In this document: piece by piece, positions 18,497 through 27,080 of the stretch
How the letters are laid out: each line of letters begins with the position of its first letter
Numbering within the stretch: position 1 is the stretch's first letter
NCBI GenBank assembly: GCA_016297495.1
Contig: JAEDGN010000002.1
Coordinates: 27,472 to 91,471, forward strand
Direction: 5' to 3'
Origin: Coprococcus sp.
Lineage (GTDB): Bacteria > Bacillota > Clostridia > Lachnospirales > Lachnospiraceae
DNA: 64,000 bases
The notes under the pieces: model-generated
Databases searched by the model: none
What the model saw: only the letters and a program-made list of their open reading frames with translations
What the model was told of the DNA's origin: nothing
Program-made: the position numbers and the translations under genes

Positions 18497-19903
18497 ATGA
18501 GAGCTTTTATGGATAAGGATTTTCTGCTGGAAACGGAGACTGCGCGCAAACTGTATCATGAATATGCAGCGAAGATGCCGATTCTGGACTACCATTGTCA
18601 TATCAGTCCGCAGGAGATTGCTGAGGACAGAAAGTTTGATAATATCACCCGGGTATGGCTGGGCGGTGATCATTATAAATGGCGCCAGATGCGCTCCAAC
18701 GGTGTGGAAGAGCGATATATTACAGGCGATGCGCCAGATAGAGAGAAGTTTCAGAAGTGGGCCGGGACCCTGGAAAAGGCCATCGGCAATCCGCTTTACC
18801 ATTGGAGTCATCTGGAATTGCAGCGGTATTTCGGTTATACTGGCGCATTGAATGGAGAGACGGCGGAAGAAGTGTGGAACCTCTGCAATACAAAGCTGCA
18901 GGAGGACGGTATGAGTGCACGAAATCTCATACGACAGTCTAATGTAAAGCTGATTTGTACAACGGACGATCCGGTGGATTCCCTTGAATGGCATGAGAAA
19001 ATTGCTGCCGATGACAGCTTTGATGTACAGGTACTTCCTGCATGGAGACCGGATAAGGCCATGAATCTGGAGAAACCGGATTATGGGGACTATCTGAAGT
19101 GGCTGGAAAAGGCAAGCGGCATCAGAATTGACAGTTTCAAAGCATTGATTGAAGCATTACGCTGCCGCATGGATTATTTCGCAGAAAGGGGATGCCGGGT
19201 ATCTGATCACGGTCTGGAATATGTGATGTACGTTCCGGCTTCAGATGAAGAGCTGGAAACACTTTTTGAAAAAAGACTGTCGGGGGAAGCGGTGAGCCGT
19301 CAGGAGGAGCTGCAGTTCAAAACGGCATTCATGGTGGCTATGGGCCGGGAATATCACAAAAAAGATTGGGTCATGCAGCTGCATTATGGCGTTAAACGGG
19401 ATAATAACGGCTTGATTTTCGGAAAGCTGGGGCCGGATGCAGGCATTGATTGTATCAATAATTATGCGCCATCCTCTGAAATGGCCGATTTTCTCAATGC
19501 CCTTGCCGTAACAGATGAACTTCCAAAGACGATTCTTTATTCCCTGAATCCGAATGACAATGCGGCCATCGGCACCATTATCGGATGTTTTCAGGAGGCA
19601 GGTATTGCCGGTAAGATCCAGCAGGGCAGTGCGTGGTGGTTCAATGATCATAAAAAGGGCATGATCGACCAGATGACATCTCTGGCAAGTCTGGGACTTC
19701 TGGGGAATTTTATTGGTATGCTGACGGATTCCAGAAGCTTTCTGTCCTACACAAGACATGAATATTTCCGCAGAATCATGTGCAATCTCATCGGAGGATG
19801 GGTGGAAAACGGTGAGTATCCGGCAGATGAGAAGGCGCTCGGACGTATGGTACAGGATATTTCTTATTATAATGCGGTCAGATATTTTGGATTTGATCTA
19901 TAA
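18497..19903 (+). CDS. uxaC: Glucuronate (uronate) isomerase
   Basis: 468 residues, typical for UxaC. It converts D-glucuronate to D-fructuronate and D-galacturonate to D-tagaturonate. The start LDYHCHISPQEIAED holds the metal-binding HxH, RVWLGGDHYKWR follows, and CTTDDP and WWFNDHKKGM near the C terminus are family signatures. It lies 16 bp behind uxuB with AGGGAG before the ATG. Thus glucuronate can pass through isomerase, reductase and dehydratase from one transcript. Confidence 0.96.
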   Translation: MRAFMDKDFLLETETARKLYHEYAAKMPILDYHCHISPQEIAEDRKFDNITRVWLGGDHYKWRQMRSNGVEERYITGDAPDREKFQKWAGTLEKAIGNPLYHWSHLELQRYFGYTGALNGETAEEVWNLCNTKLQEDGMSARNLIRQSNVKLICTTDDPVDSLEWHEKIAADDSFDVQVLPAWRPDKAMNLEKPDYGDYLKWLEKASGIRIDSFKALIEALRCRMDYFAERGCRVSDHGLEYVMYVPASDEELETLFEKRLSGEAVSRQEELQFKTAFMVAMGREYHKKDWVMQLHYGVKRDNNGLIFGKLGPDAGIDCINNYAPSSEMADFLNALAVTDELPKTILYSLNPNDNAAIGTIIGCFQEAGIAGKIQQGSAWWFNDHKKGMIDQMTSLASLGLLGNFIGMLTDSRSFLSYTRHEYFRRIMCNLIGGWVENGEYPADEKALGRMVQDISYYNAVRYFGFDL

Positions 19904-20002
19904 AGGAATTTCGGGATTGTATAGGCATAAGCGCTGAGCAATGTGTAAATATTATAGGTAGATTTATAAACCCGACTTTATTAAAGAGGCAGGAGAAAAG
20001 AA

Positions 20003-20644
20003 ATGAATGAGATATTAGAACAAATTCATGAGCTGGGTATTGTGCCGGTTGTTGTGCTGAATGACGCAAAGGATGCCGCACCCCTGGCCAAAGCATTATG
20101 TGACGGCGGTCTGCCATGTGCAGAGGTAACATTCAGGACAGCTGCAGCCGAAGCGTCTATCCGTATCATGACAGAACAGTTCCCGGAGATGCTGGTGGGC
20201 GCCGGAACAGTGCTTACAAAAGATCAGGTGGATCGTGCTGTCAGCGCCGGTGCTAAATTTATTGTAAGTCCGGGGCTTAATCCGGAAATTGTAAAGTATT
20301 GTGTGGATAAAGGTATCCTGATCACACCGGGATGTGCGAATCCGAGCGATGTGGAGCAGGCGCTGGCCTATGGCCTGGATGTGGTGAAGTTCTTTCCGGC
20401 AGAACCGGCAGGCGGTCTGAAGATGATCAAAGCCATGGCAGCTCCATATGTGGGTGTGAAGTTTATGCCGACAGGCGGTATTAATCAGAACAATGTAAGA
20501 GAGTATCTGGCATACGACAGAATCCTTGCCTGCGGCGGAAGCTGGATGGTTAAGGGTGAACTGATAGATGCGGGAGAATTTGATAAGATTGAGGAACTGA
20601 CGAGAGAAGCCGTTGAACTTGTAAAAGAGAGCAGGGGGAAATAA
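20003..20644 (+). CDS. kdgA: 2-dehydro-3-deoxy-phosphogluconate aldolase
   Basis: 213 residues, the usual size. It cleaves KDPG to pyruvate and glyceraldehyde 3-phosphate. VGAGTVLTKDQV, the Schiff-base lysine in GLDVVKFFPAEP and the phosphate-binding MPTGGIN are visible. A 99-bp gap separates it from uxaC with no terminator, so it is probably still in the operon; a start upstream of AGGCAGGAG is not needed. The next gene starts 2 bp after its stop. Confidence 0.95.
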   Translation: MNEILEQIHELGIVPVVVLNDAKDAAPLAKALCDGGLPCAEVTFRTAAAEASIRIMTEQFPEMLVGAGTVLTKDQVDRAVSAGAKFIVSPGLNPEIVKYCVDKGILITPGCANPSDVEQALAYGLDVVKFFPAEPAGGLKMIKAMAAPYVGVKFMPTGGINQNNVREYLAYDRILACGGSWMVKGELIDAGEFDKIEELTREAVELVKESRGK

Positions 20645-20646
20645 AA

Positions 20647-21672
20647 ATGGCAAAGAGAGTTATTACGTTCGGAGAATTGATGTTGAGACTGGCGCCGGAA
20701 GGCTATTATCGTTTTGTGCAGACAGATAAGTTTGGTGCAACCTTTGGCGGCGGTGAGGCCAATGTGGCTGTATCCCTAGCTAACTATGGTTTTGATGCGG
20801 CTTTTGTATCCAGGCTTCCGGCCCATGAGATCGGACAGGCTGCTGTCAACTCCCTGAGAAGATACGGTGTTGATACCTCATATATTGCCCGCGGCGGCGA
20901 CCGTGTAGGTATCTACTATCTGGAAAAGGGAGCTTCTCAGAGACCATCAAAGGTTATTTATGACCGTGCAGGCTCTTCCATCTATACAGCTTCATCTGAG
21001 GATTTCGACTGGAAGAAGATTTTTGATGGTGCGGAATGGTTTCATTTCACAGGTATTACGCCGGCATTAAATGATCATGTGGCGGCTATCTGTCTGGAAG
21101 CCTGCAAGATGGCAAAAGAAATGGGTGTCAAGGTATCCTGTGACCTGAATTATAGAAATAAGCTCTGGAGCAAGGCAAAGGCCGGCGATGTGATGGGTGA
21201 GCTCTGCAAATATGTGGATGTATGCATTGCCAATGAAGAGGATGCGGCGGATGTATTTGGCATTAAAGCAGCCAATACAGATGTAACAGCAGGTACAGTT
21301 AATCACGAAGGCTATAAGGATGTGGCAAAACATCTGGCTGACAGGTTCGGTTTTGAGAAAGTGGCCATTACTCTCCGTGAGTCCATTTCCGCCAATGACA
21401 ATAATTGGTCTGCCATGCTCTATGATGGAACGGATTATTATTTCAGCAAAAAATATAAGATGCATATTGTTGATCGTGTGGGCGGCGGCGACAGCTTCGG
21501 CGGCGGTCTCATCGCAGCGGTTTTGAGCGGCTATGATGCACAGGCAGCCATTGAATTTGCTGTTGCAGCTTCCTGTCTGAAGCACTCCATCGAAGGCGAC
21601 TATAACATGGTAACCATGGATGAAGTGGCAAAGCTGGCCGGCGGTGATGCCTCCGGACGTGTCCAGAGATAA
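20647..21672 (+). CDS. kdgK: 2-dehydro-3-deoxygluconokinase (PfkB family)
   Basis: 341 residues. It phosphorylates 2-keto-3-deoxygluconate to KDPG for the aldolase encoded just before. The PfkB N-terminal signature FGGGEANVAVSLANYGF and the C-terminal DRVGGGDSFGGGL with the catalytic aspartate are present. The gene is 2 bp from kdgA and followed by a terminator, so it ends the uronate operon. Confidence 0.95.
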   Translation: MAKRVITFGELMLRLAPEGYYRFVQTDKFGATFGGGEANVAVSLANYGFDAAFVSRLPAHEIGQAAVNSLRRYGVDTSYIARGGDRVGIYYLEKGASQRPSKVIYDRAGSSIYTASSEDFDWKKIFDGAEWFHFTGITPALNDHVAAICLEACKMAKEMGVKVSCDLNYRNKLWSKAKAGDVMGELCKYVDVCIANEEDAADVFGIKAANTDVTAGTVNHEGYKDVAKHLADRFGFEKVAITLRESISANDNNWSAMLYDGTDYYFSKKYKMHIVDRVGGGDSFGGGLIAAVLSGYDAQAAIEFAVAASCLKHSIEGDYNMVTMDEVAKLAGGDASGRVQR

Positions 21673-21713
21673 AGCACGGGTTATCACAGTGAGATGAACC
21701 GGTAATGGTAAAT

Positions 21714-21766
21714 GCGGACAGTTTTTACTTTCATCTAATTTGAAGGTGGAAAACGGTCCGCGTTTT
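21714..21766 (+). terminator. Terminator of the uronate operon
   Basis: GCGGAC (21714-21719) pairs with GTCCGC (21756-21761); an inner TTTT..CTTTC/GAAGG..GAAAA region can also pair. GTTTTT follows. Confidence 0.75.
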
Positions 21767-21810
21767 TAATGTTAAGGGGATGACACACATCTGAATATAC
21801 ATCTGAATAT

Positions 21811-21909
21811 TTCGGCTAATTTTGAATATAATTAAAAAATAGCCGGGCAGCTATATTGCCAATGCTTTGAATTTCGGCTAAAATATAATTAGAGTTAAAA
21901 TTAGCCGAA
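21811..21909 (+). promoter_or_regulatory. Triple TTCGGCTAA site upstream of the DUF4143 ATPase
   Basis: TTCGGCTAA occurs at 21811-21819 and 21873-21881 and inverted (TTAGCCGAA) at 21901-21909, which overlaps the ribosome site. Both direct copies are followed by an ATATAATTA element, so each looks like operator plus -10. The layout suggests autoregulation or a hairpin that masks the ribosome site. Confidence 0.6.
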
Positions 21910-21921
21910 GGAGGTGCTGGC

Positions 21922-23145
21922 ATGAATTATATTTCGAGAAATCTTGAGACAGTTGTAAAGCAGGTTACAAAGGAATACCCGGTCGTCCTTGTGACGGGGC
22001 CGCGTCAGGTCGGCAAGACAACGATGCTGCAGAAGTTAATGGAGGGGACAGACCGGGGGTATGTTTCGCTGGATGATCTGAATGACCGCAGCCTTGCCAA
22101 AAATGATCCGGAGCTGTTTTTGCAGCTGCACAAGCCGCCAGTATTAATTGACGAGGTACAGTATGCCCCGGAGTTATTTACTTATATTAAAATTTATGCC
22201 GATTCTCACCATGAACCGGGGGCATTCTGGCTTACAGGTTCCCAGGTGTTTAAGCTGATGCGTGGTGTACAGGAATCTCTGGCAGGACGTGTAGCTGTAT
22301 TGTCTATGACATCATTGACCCAGGCGGAAATATGCGGCTCCGAAATGACGCCTTTTGATATCAATCTGGAAGCACTGATGATGAGGGAGAAAAAACGTAC
22401 ACCTGCGGATACCAGTGAGATTTTTGAACGGATCTACAGAGGCTCTATGCCTGCAATTGCCAGCGGTCAGAATTCAAACAGCCAGATATTTTACAGCAGT
22501 TATCTGTCTACTTATATCGAGCGTGATGTGAAGCAGTTATCGGATGCCATTGATTCTTTGAAATTTCTGCGGTTTATTACAGCTGTGGCGGCGCGGTGTT
22601 CCCAGATGCTGAATGTATCTGATATTGCGCAGGATGCAGATATTAATCAGAAACAGGCAAAGGATTGGCTGCAGATTCTGGAGACATTGGGAATTATTTT
22701 CTACCTGCATCCATATTCCAATCATCTGCTGAAACGATTGATAAAGACACCGAGGCTGTATTTTTATGATACAGGCCTTGTCTGCCATCTTACCAGATGG
22801 AGCAGTGCGGAAGTGTTGGAAAGCGGCGCTATGAATGGCGCAATTCTGGAGAATTATGTAGTAGCTGAAATTGCCAAAACGTATATGAATTCAGGAAAAG
22901 AACCATATATGTATTATTATCGGGATAAAGATGCCAGGGAGATAGATATCATACTGGAACATGATGGTATCCTGAATCCCATTGAGATTAAAAAGACATC
23001 TAATCCGGGAACAGAGTTGACAAAGATATTTGCTCTTCTTGATAAGGCATCTGTGCCCAGAGGTAAAGGCGCAGTCGTGTGCATGAAGCCGAAGGTAGGT
23101 GTGATTGACAGAGAGAATTATGTAATACCGGTCTGGGTTATATAA
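21922..23145 (+). CDS. AAA_14/DUF4143 ATPase
   Basis: 407 residues with AAGGAGG before the ATG. Walker A is GPRQVGKTTML near residue 26, Walker B is VLIDEVQYAPELF near 75, and LTGSQVFKLMRG is the sensor region. The second half is DUF4143 with a PD-(D/E)XK-like end (DAREIDIILEHDG, IEIKKTS). Such proteins are widespread and patchily distributed, and their role is not established. The repeated operator-like sites in front, and phage and toxin-antitoxin genes behind it, mark accessory DNA. Confidence 0.88.
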   Translation: MNYISRNLETVVKQVTKEYPVVLVTGPRQVGKTTMLQKLMEGTDRGYVSLDDLNDRSLAKNDPELFLQLHKPPVLIDEVQYAPELFTYIKIYADSHHEPGAFWLTGSQVFKLMRGVQESLAGRVAVLSMTSLTQAEICGSEMTPFDINLEALMMREKKRTPADTSEIFERIYRGSMPAIASGQNSNSQIFYSSYLSTYIERDVKQLSDAIDSLKFLRFITAVAARCSQMLNVSDIAQDADINQKQAKDWLQILETLGIIFYLHPYSNHLLKRLIKTPRLYFYDTGLVCHLTRWSSAEVLESGAMNGAILENYVVAEIAKTYMNSGKEPYMYYYRDKDAREIDIILEHDGILNPIEIKKTSNPGTELTKIFALLDKASVPRGKGAVVCMKPKVGVIDRENYVIPVWVI

Positions 23146-23147
23146 AA

Positions 23148-24026
23148 ATGATGAAGTTGAAAATGATGAATTCACGTTTTATGTTAATAGCATCTATGGT
23201 AATATTCGGGACGATAGGAGCCTTTGTACGAAACATTACTGTGTCTTCAGGAGAACTGGCATTGTATCGTGCCGTTCTGGCAGCGCTTCTGATTGCTGTT
23301 TACCTGACAGTAACCAGACGAAAAATTCCGTTTCACCATATAAAAAAAGAAGTACCGTTATTGCTTGCTTCGGGAGCGGCAATGGGGATCAACTGGATTC
23401 TTTTGTTTGAAGCCTACAGGTATACGACTGTTTCGGCAGCAACATTAAGCTATTATTTTGCGCCTGTTATTGTCACTGTTGCATGCCCGGTTCTTTTCCA
23501 TGAAAAACTGACGGGAAAGCAGATGATATGCTTTGCTATGTCCACATTGGGAATTGTGATGATTACCGGTATCGGAAATATTGGCGGGGGAAGTGATTTT
23601 ATTGGGATATTATTCGGATTGGGAGCAGCAGTCTTTTACGCGATGGTTGTTCTTTTGAATAAGTTCATTAAAAATGTAGAAGGCATTCACAGAACATTTT
23701 TGCAGTTCCTTTCCGCAATTGTTGTGTTAATTCCCTATGTTCTGATGACCAGCGGTGTGACACTGGAAAGTCTTAACGGGATTGGCTGGGTGAATTTACT
23801 AATCGTTGGACTGATTCATACGGGTGTGACGTATTGTATGTATTTTACTTCTCTTAAAGAATTGCCGGGACAGGAGGCAGCCATCCTCAGCTATATTGAT
23901 CCTCTGGTTGCGGTACTGATTTCTGTAACTATTCTGGGGGAAACGATGACGGCGTGGCAGGTAACAGGCGGTATGTTGATCCTGGGCTTTACGCTTTGGA
24001 ATGAAATCTCACGAGGGACTGGTTGA
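23148..24026 (+). CDS. EamA/DMT-family membrane transporter
   Basis: 292 residues with about ten hydrophobic helices in two homologous EamA halves. The first half has GAFVRN and LYRAVLAALLIAVYL, and the second ends with GQEAAILSYIDPLVAVLISVTILGE, a typical DMT signature. The start is 2 bp after the ATPase stop with no clear Shine-Dalgarno, so it is probably translated by coupling; an internal ATG at 23166 is possible. Substrates of this family are amino acids, nucleosides or other metabolites; this one is not predictable. Confidence 0.87.
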   Translation: MMKLKMMNSRFMLIASMVIFGTIGAFVRNITVSSGELALYRAVLAALLIAVYLTVTRRKIPFHHIKKEVPLLLASGAAMGINWILLFEAYRYTTVSAATLSYYFAPVIVTVACPVLFHEKLTGKQMICFAMSTLGIVMITGIGNIGGGSDFIGILFGLGAAVFYAMVVLLNKFIKNVEGIHRTFLQFLSAIVVLIPYVLMTSGVTLESLNGIGWVNLLIVGLIHTGVTYCMYFTSLKELPGQEAAILSYIDPLVAVLISVTILGETMTAWQVTGGMLILGFTLWNEISRGTG

Positions 24027-24077
24027 AGAAAAAGGATTTTTCATTCCTCCATCTGAACTGTTCTGCAATGTCAATAG

Positions 24078-24236
24078 CAAACCGACCCAACGGGCAATAT
24101 CAAGGCTGACAAAGAAAAATCCACAGAAAAAATCGACGGGGCCATTGCCAACATCAGGGGCCTCGATTGTGCAATCCGCTGTGGGGTGAACACCGGTGCT
24201 TCTGTATACGATAAGCGAGGAATCTTCTTTATTTGA
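24078..24236 (+). pseudogene. Phage terminase large subunit, C-terminal fragment
   Basis: An open stretch of 52 codons after a stop reads TDPTGNIKADKEKSTEKIDGA, then RGLDCAIRCG and ASVYDKRGIFFI before TGA. This matches the invariant C terminus of siphophage terminase large subunits. No start codon or upstream domain is left, so it is a remnant of a lost prophage. Confidence 0.8.
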
Positions 24237-24280
24237 ATATAACAGTGAGATTTGGGCATACTATGTTTTGAGTTCATGTG

Positions 24281-24326
24281 ATTGGGGAACATATTTCATT
24301 GCATCTATCACTTTTTGTTCCCCAAT
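24281..24326. repeat. 11-bp inverted repeat in the phage-remnant gap
   Basis: ATTGGGGAACA (24281-24291) and TGTTCCCCAAT (24316-24326) are perfect complements with a 24-bp spacer. The role is unknown; it could be a recombination scar or an old phage site. Confidence 0.5.
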
Positions 24327-24471
24327 ATGATAGGAACTTAAAATTACTGCTAACCAAAGCTTTCGTTATTTCAAGTTTAACAACGAAAATGAAATAAAAA
24401 CTGATTAGAGAAGCATCTGTCGCAAGATAGGTGCTTTTCTTACGCCCATTTTTGAAGGGAGGGTGATTCGT

Positions 24472-24540
24472 ATGGGAATTTTATCTGGAATATTCAAGGC
24501 GGGAGACTTAAATGTGCACAAAATAATGACAGCGTATTGA
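24472..24540 (+). pseudogene. Phage portal protein, N-terminal fragment
   Basis: After GAAGGGAGGGTG an ATG opens 22 codons, MGILSGIFKAGD, like the start of phage portal proteins, then a stop. It lies in the expected place behind the terminase remnant, so together they are a decayed terminase-portal junction. The relBE-type promoter begins at its last codon. Confidence 0.5.
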
Positions 24541-24565
24541 CAATAAACGAAAAATTGCATATTAT
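24537..24565 (+). promoter_or_regulatory. Promoter of the RelB/YafQ operon
   Basis: TTGACA (24537-24542) and TATTAT (24560-24565), 17 bp apart, lie 25 bp upstream of the antitoxin start. Confidence 0.7.
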
Positions 24566-24589
24566 ATTCTTGAACAGGAGGTGTTGCTG

Positions 24590-24862
24590 ATGGCTACAAC
24601 AAATTTAAATATTCGCATGGATAAAGAAGTCAAGGATCAGGCAGAACAGATTTTTAATGAACTGGGATTAAATATGACAACTGCAGTAAATATGTTCCTG
24701 AGAACGACCATCAGGGAAAATGGCATACCATTTGCTCTAAAGCTGGATGTGCCAAATGAGACAACAGCCGCTGCAATTCAGGAAGGAAGACGGATTGCGG
24801 CAGACAAGTCTGTGCCGGGATATACAAGTATAGATGCACTTAAGGCGGCACTTGATATATGA
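24590..24862 (+). CDS. RelB/DinJ-family antitoxin
   Basis: 90 residues from the ATG at 24590 (AGGAGG 8 nt upstream). TNLNIRMDKEVKDQAEQIF is a ribbon-helix-helix DNA-binding start, and GLNMTTAVNMFLRTTIRENGIPF is the DinJ signature. The C-terminal part would wrap the toxin. The stop overlaps the toxin start by 4 bp. It should neutralise the YafQ-like toxin and repress its own promoter. Confidence 0.93.
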   Translation: MATTNLNIRMDKEVKDQAEQIFNELGLNMTTAVNMFLRTTIRENGIPFALKLDVPNETTAAAIQEGRRIAADKSVPGYTSIDALKAALDI

Positions 24863-25140
24863 AGTATGAGATAAAATTTACCAATCAGTTTAAGAAAGAT
24901 CTTAAACTGGCTAAGAAACAGAACAAAAATCTGGATAAACTGTTTGAAGTTGTGAATATTCTGGCATCTGGTGGAAAGCTGGGGGCAAGGTATCGAGATC
25001 ATGAATTGACAGGAAATTACAGAGGGACAAGAGAATGTCATGTTGAACCTGATTGGCTATTGATTTATGAGATAAGGGATCAGGTGCTTGTTCTTATGCT
25101 TTATCGCCTGGGATCTCATTCTGAACTTTTTAAGAAATAG
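24859..25140 (+). CDS. YafQ-family mRNA interferase toxin
   Basis: 93 residues. KYEIKFTNQFKKDLKLAKKQ opens the RelE/YafQ fold. The catalytic region HELTGNYRGTRECHVEPDWLLIYEI contains the conserved histidines, Asp and Trp, and the end LVLMLYRLGSHSELF supplies the terminal His and Phe of YafQ. Family members cut mRNA in the ribosome A site. All key residues appear intact, so the pair is probably functional. A strong terminator follows. Confidence 0.93.
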   Translation: MKYEIKFTNQFKKDLKLAKKQNKNLDKLFEVVNILASGGKLGARYRDHELTGNYRGTRECHVEPDWLLIYEIRDQVLVLMLYRLGSHSELFKK

Positions 25141-25156
25141 TGTAAAAAGTTATAAG

Positions 25157-25215
25157 AGGACAATCAATGCAGCCTATCTGTCTGATGTGGATAGGCTGCA
25201 TTGATTGTCCTAAAA
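25157..25215 (+). terminator. Terminator after the YafQ gene
   Basis: AGGACAATCAATGCAGCC, starting at 25157, pairs with GGCTGCATTGATTGTCCT ending at 25211, giving a stem of about 22 bp. The weak T-tract lies in AAAACTTTT just beyond. Confidence 0.8.
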
Positions 25216-25333
25216 CTTTTCCTGCCAGTGTCCATCCGCTGATGCCGCCTGCGATAACCTGACCGCTCCTTTTTTTGCTGCAATATTGAATTTTTAAGGT
25301 ACAGCACACTTTATCGGTGTGGGAAGTTTGGGT

Positions 25334-25720
25334 TCATAAGAGAAGAGGCAAAGTCCCGTGCATGCATTTTTTTTCTTTATTCATAAATGGCTCTTTAAGG
25401 TTTCTTTGCCTTTCTGCAAGTATACCCGCCCAGACGAGGCCACAGTGTTTGCAGTATCGTTTCATCATTTCTTCAAAAAGATCGGTTCCCTTTTCGATAG
25501 GATAACCGCAGGTTGTAATAAGTGCAAGGCGTTTACCTTTAAAAAGTACCGGCCCATGGGAATCATCTCCGTAAAATTTACAGGATGCGTAACAGGAACG
25601 GTCAATTACCGCCTTTACCGGTGCAGGCGCGGCAGCCGGCAATATTTTTTTCGTAAACATCAAAATAATCGATAACCGTATCTTTTTTCAGACTGTTCAA
25701 AAGGGAAATTGGTATGAGTC
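25334..25720 (-). pseudogene. NAD(P)H-dependent FMN reductase/iron-sulfur flavoprotein, internally deleted
   Basis: The minus strand carries an N-terminal piece with KKDTVIDYFDVYEKNIAGCRAC, then a frame change, then VKAVIDRSCYASCKF, KRLALITTCGYPIEKG and ERQRNLKEPFMNKEK. These match the start and the C-terminal half of flavodoxin-fold iron-sulfur flavoproteins. The FMN-binding middle is missing and the join is out of frame. It is a deletion remnant; its 5' end is uncertain. Confidence 0.65.
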
Positions 25721-25771
25721 CGAGGGAGTATAAGAAGATGGTAAATAAATAAACCGGAATCTCTTGCAACA

Positions 25772-25818
25772 TATCGAATATCGATATATAATATAATTAG
25801 AAATATCGATATTCGATA
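25772..25818 (+). promoter_or_regulatory. PadR operator/promoter with 16-bp perfect inverted repeat
   Basis: TATCGAATATCGATAT (25772-25787) and ATATCGATATTCGATA (25803-25818) are perfect complements around a 15-bp centre holding TATAAT (25787-25792). The dyad covers the -10 region 19 bp before the padR start and fits autorepression by a PadR dimer. Confidence 0.75.
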
Positions 25819-25836
25819 AAAAGAGAGGGTGATGAT

Positions 25837-26196
25837 ATGCCAAGGGAAAAACTACAGACATTGACGGAGCAGATGTTTTATGTGCTGTTATGCCTGCGTC
25901 AGGAATGCTGCGGAATGGATATCATGGAAGCTGTGCAGCAGATGACCAATGGCAGGATCAGTATAGGACCGGGAACTCTGTATCATCTGCTGGATCAGTT
26001 TCAGGAGGAAGGAATGATTAGGGAGACGAAAACGGAAGGCCGGAGAAAAAGCTATATTATATCAGACAAAGGACAGCAGCGGCTGGATGAAGCGTATCAT
26101 AGATTGTGTATGCAGGCGGCAGATTATGAGCGGATGACTGGAGGTGCGTATCATGAAAAAAGAGAGGTACCGTTGGGAGCCTTATCTCCTGTTTGA
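25837..26196 (+). CDS. PadR-family transcriptional regulator
   Basis: 119 residues with AGAGAGGGTG before the ATG. The winged helix is clear: LTEQMFYVLLCLRQECCGMDI, ISIGPGTLYHLLDQFQEEGMI as the recognition helix, and ETKTEGRRKSYIISDKG as the wing. PadR proteins repress linked transport or membrane genes. It overlaps the DUF2812 gene by 44 bp, and a large perfect dyad covers its promoter. Confidence 0.93.
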   Translation: MPREKLQTLTEQMFYVLLCLRQECCGMDIMEAVQQMTNGRISIGPGTLYHLLDQFQEEGMIRETKTEGRRKSYIISDKGQQRLDEAYHRLCMQAADYERMTGGAYHEKREVPLGALSPV

Positions 26197-26998
26197 TTAT
26201 GCGGGAGTGGAGAAGCATCTGTCAGCCATGGCGGCAAAGGGATGGCAACTTGAAAGCATTGGAGATTGTCTGTGGAAATATCGAAAGGAAGATCCGGCAG
26301 AGGTGCGCTATGAGGTGACCTATATAGAGAATGCCGCAGATGAGAATGAGATGCTGATTCGTGAACAGATAGCATTGATCGAAATGTGCGCCTCCAGTGG
26401 GTGGCAGTGGGTTACGGACTGGGAGCAGATGCAGATTTTCTGTTCGAAGAGTGGACATCTCCTGCCTATTGAAACAGATGAAACGGTTCGGCTGGCGGTC
26501 ATCAGCCGTTCTATGGAGAGGTCTTTTGTACCGAAGCAGATGGTATTTATCCTGTTCATATTATACACTGCTATTCTATTGCGGTGTTTTTGGGAGGGCG
26601 GAGGTTTTGAAGGATTCAGTGCGGCCATGGGAGGCTGTTTTTTGTTTTGTATACTGGGAACCGGATTAATGACTGTTTCATGCCTGACGAATCTGGGTGG
26701 TTACTTGCTATGGAAAAAACTATCTGCTTTTTCTGTCAGTCATGGCGGCAAATGTGCGGAAAACAAGGTTTACCATATATATCCCCGTATATTGAATGTG
26801 GCAGGATTTTTATTTTTATTCATTTCTCTGGTGCTATTGTTTGCGGACAGTTATATGAAGAATCTGTTCCATGTCGGTAATATCCTTATAGGGCTTCTAT
26901 ACATTGCCGGTATTATCGGAGGATGGCTGAGACGATGTAAAATACGGAAAAAGCGTCATGAGGATTATGTGAAACTTTATGTAAGTAGACAGACATAG
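26153..26998 (+). CDS. DUF2812 membrane protein
   Basis: 281 residues from the ATG at 26153, 8 nt after GGAGG; a GTG at 26144 is less likely. The N-terminal 110 residues are soluble (KERYRWEPYLLFDYAGVEKHLSAMA, GWQLESIG), the DUF2812 pattern. Four hydrophobic helices follow, and the end is very basic (RRCKIRKKRHED). DUF2812 genes regularly follow padR genes; the job is not known. A membrane response to envelope or drug stress is an inference from that pairing. Confidence 0.85.
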   Translation: MKKERYRWEPYLLFDYAGVEKHLSAMAAKGWQLESIGDCLWKYRKEDPAEVRYEVTYIENAADENEMLIREQIALIEMCASSGWQWVTDWEQMQIFCSKSGHLLPIETDETVRLAVISRSMERSFVPKQMVFILFILYTAILLRCFWEGGGFEGFSAAMGGCFLFCILGTGLMTVSCLTNLGGYLLWKKLSAFSVSHGGKCAENKVYHIYPRILNVAGFLFLFISLVLLFADSYMKNLFHVGNILIGLLYIAGIIGGWLRRCKIRKKRHEDYVKLYVSRQT

Positions 26999-27000
26999 AC

Positions 27001-27047
27001 AAAAAGGCAATACAGAAACTGAAAGATGTTTTCTGCATTGCCTTTTT
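27001..27047 (+). terminator. Terminator after padR-DUF2812
   Basis: AAAAAGGCAATACAGAAA pairs with TTTCTGCATTGCCTTTTT (one mismatch), ending in a T-run. Confidence 0.85.
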
Positions 27048-27080
27048 ATGGTAAATAGTTAATTTAAAAAAATCAAAAAA

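Noticed and set aside
24001..24189. Open frame overlapping the end of the DMT transporter
   Set aside because: A different frame of the same DNA encodes recognisable terminase C-terminal sequence, which explains the conservation.
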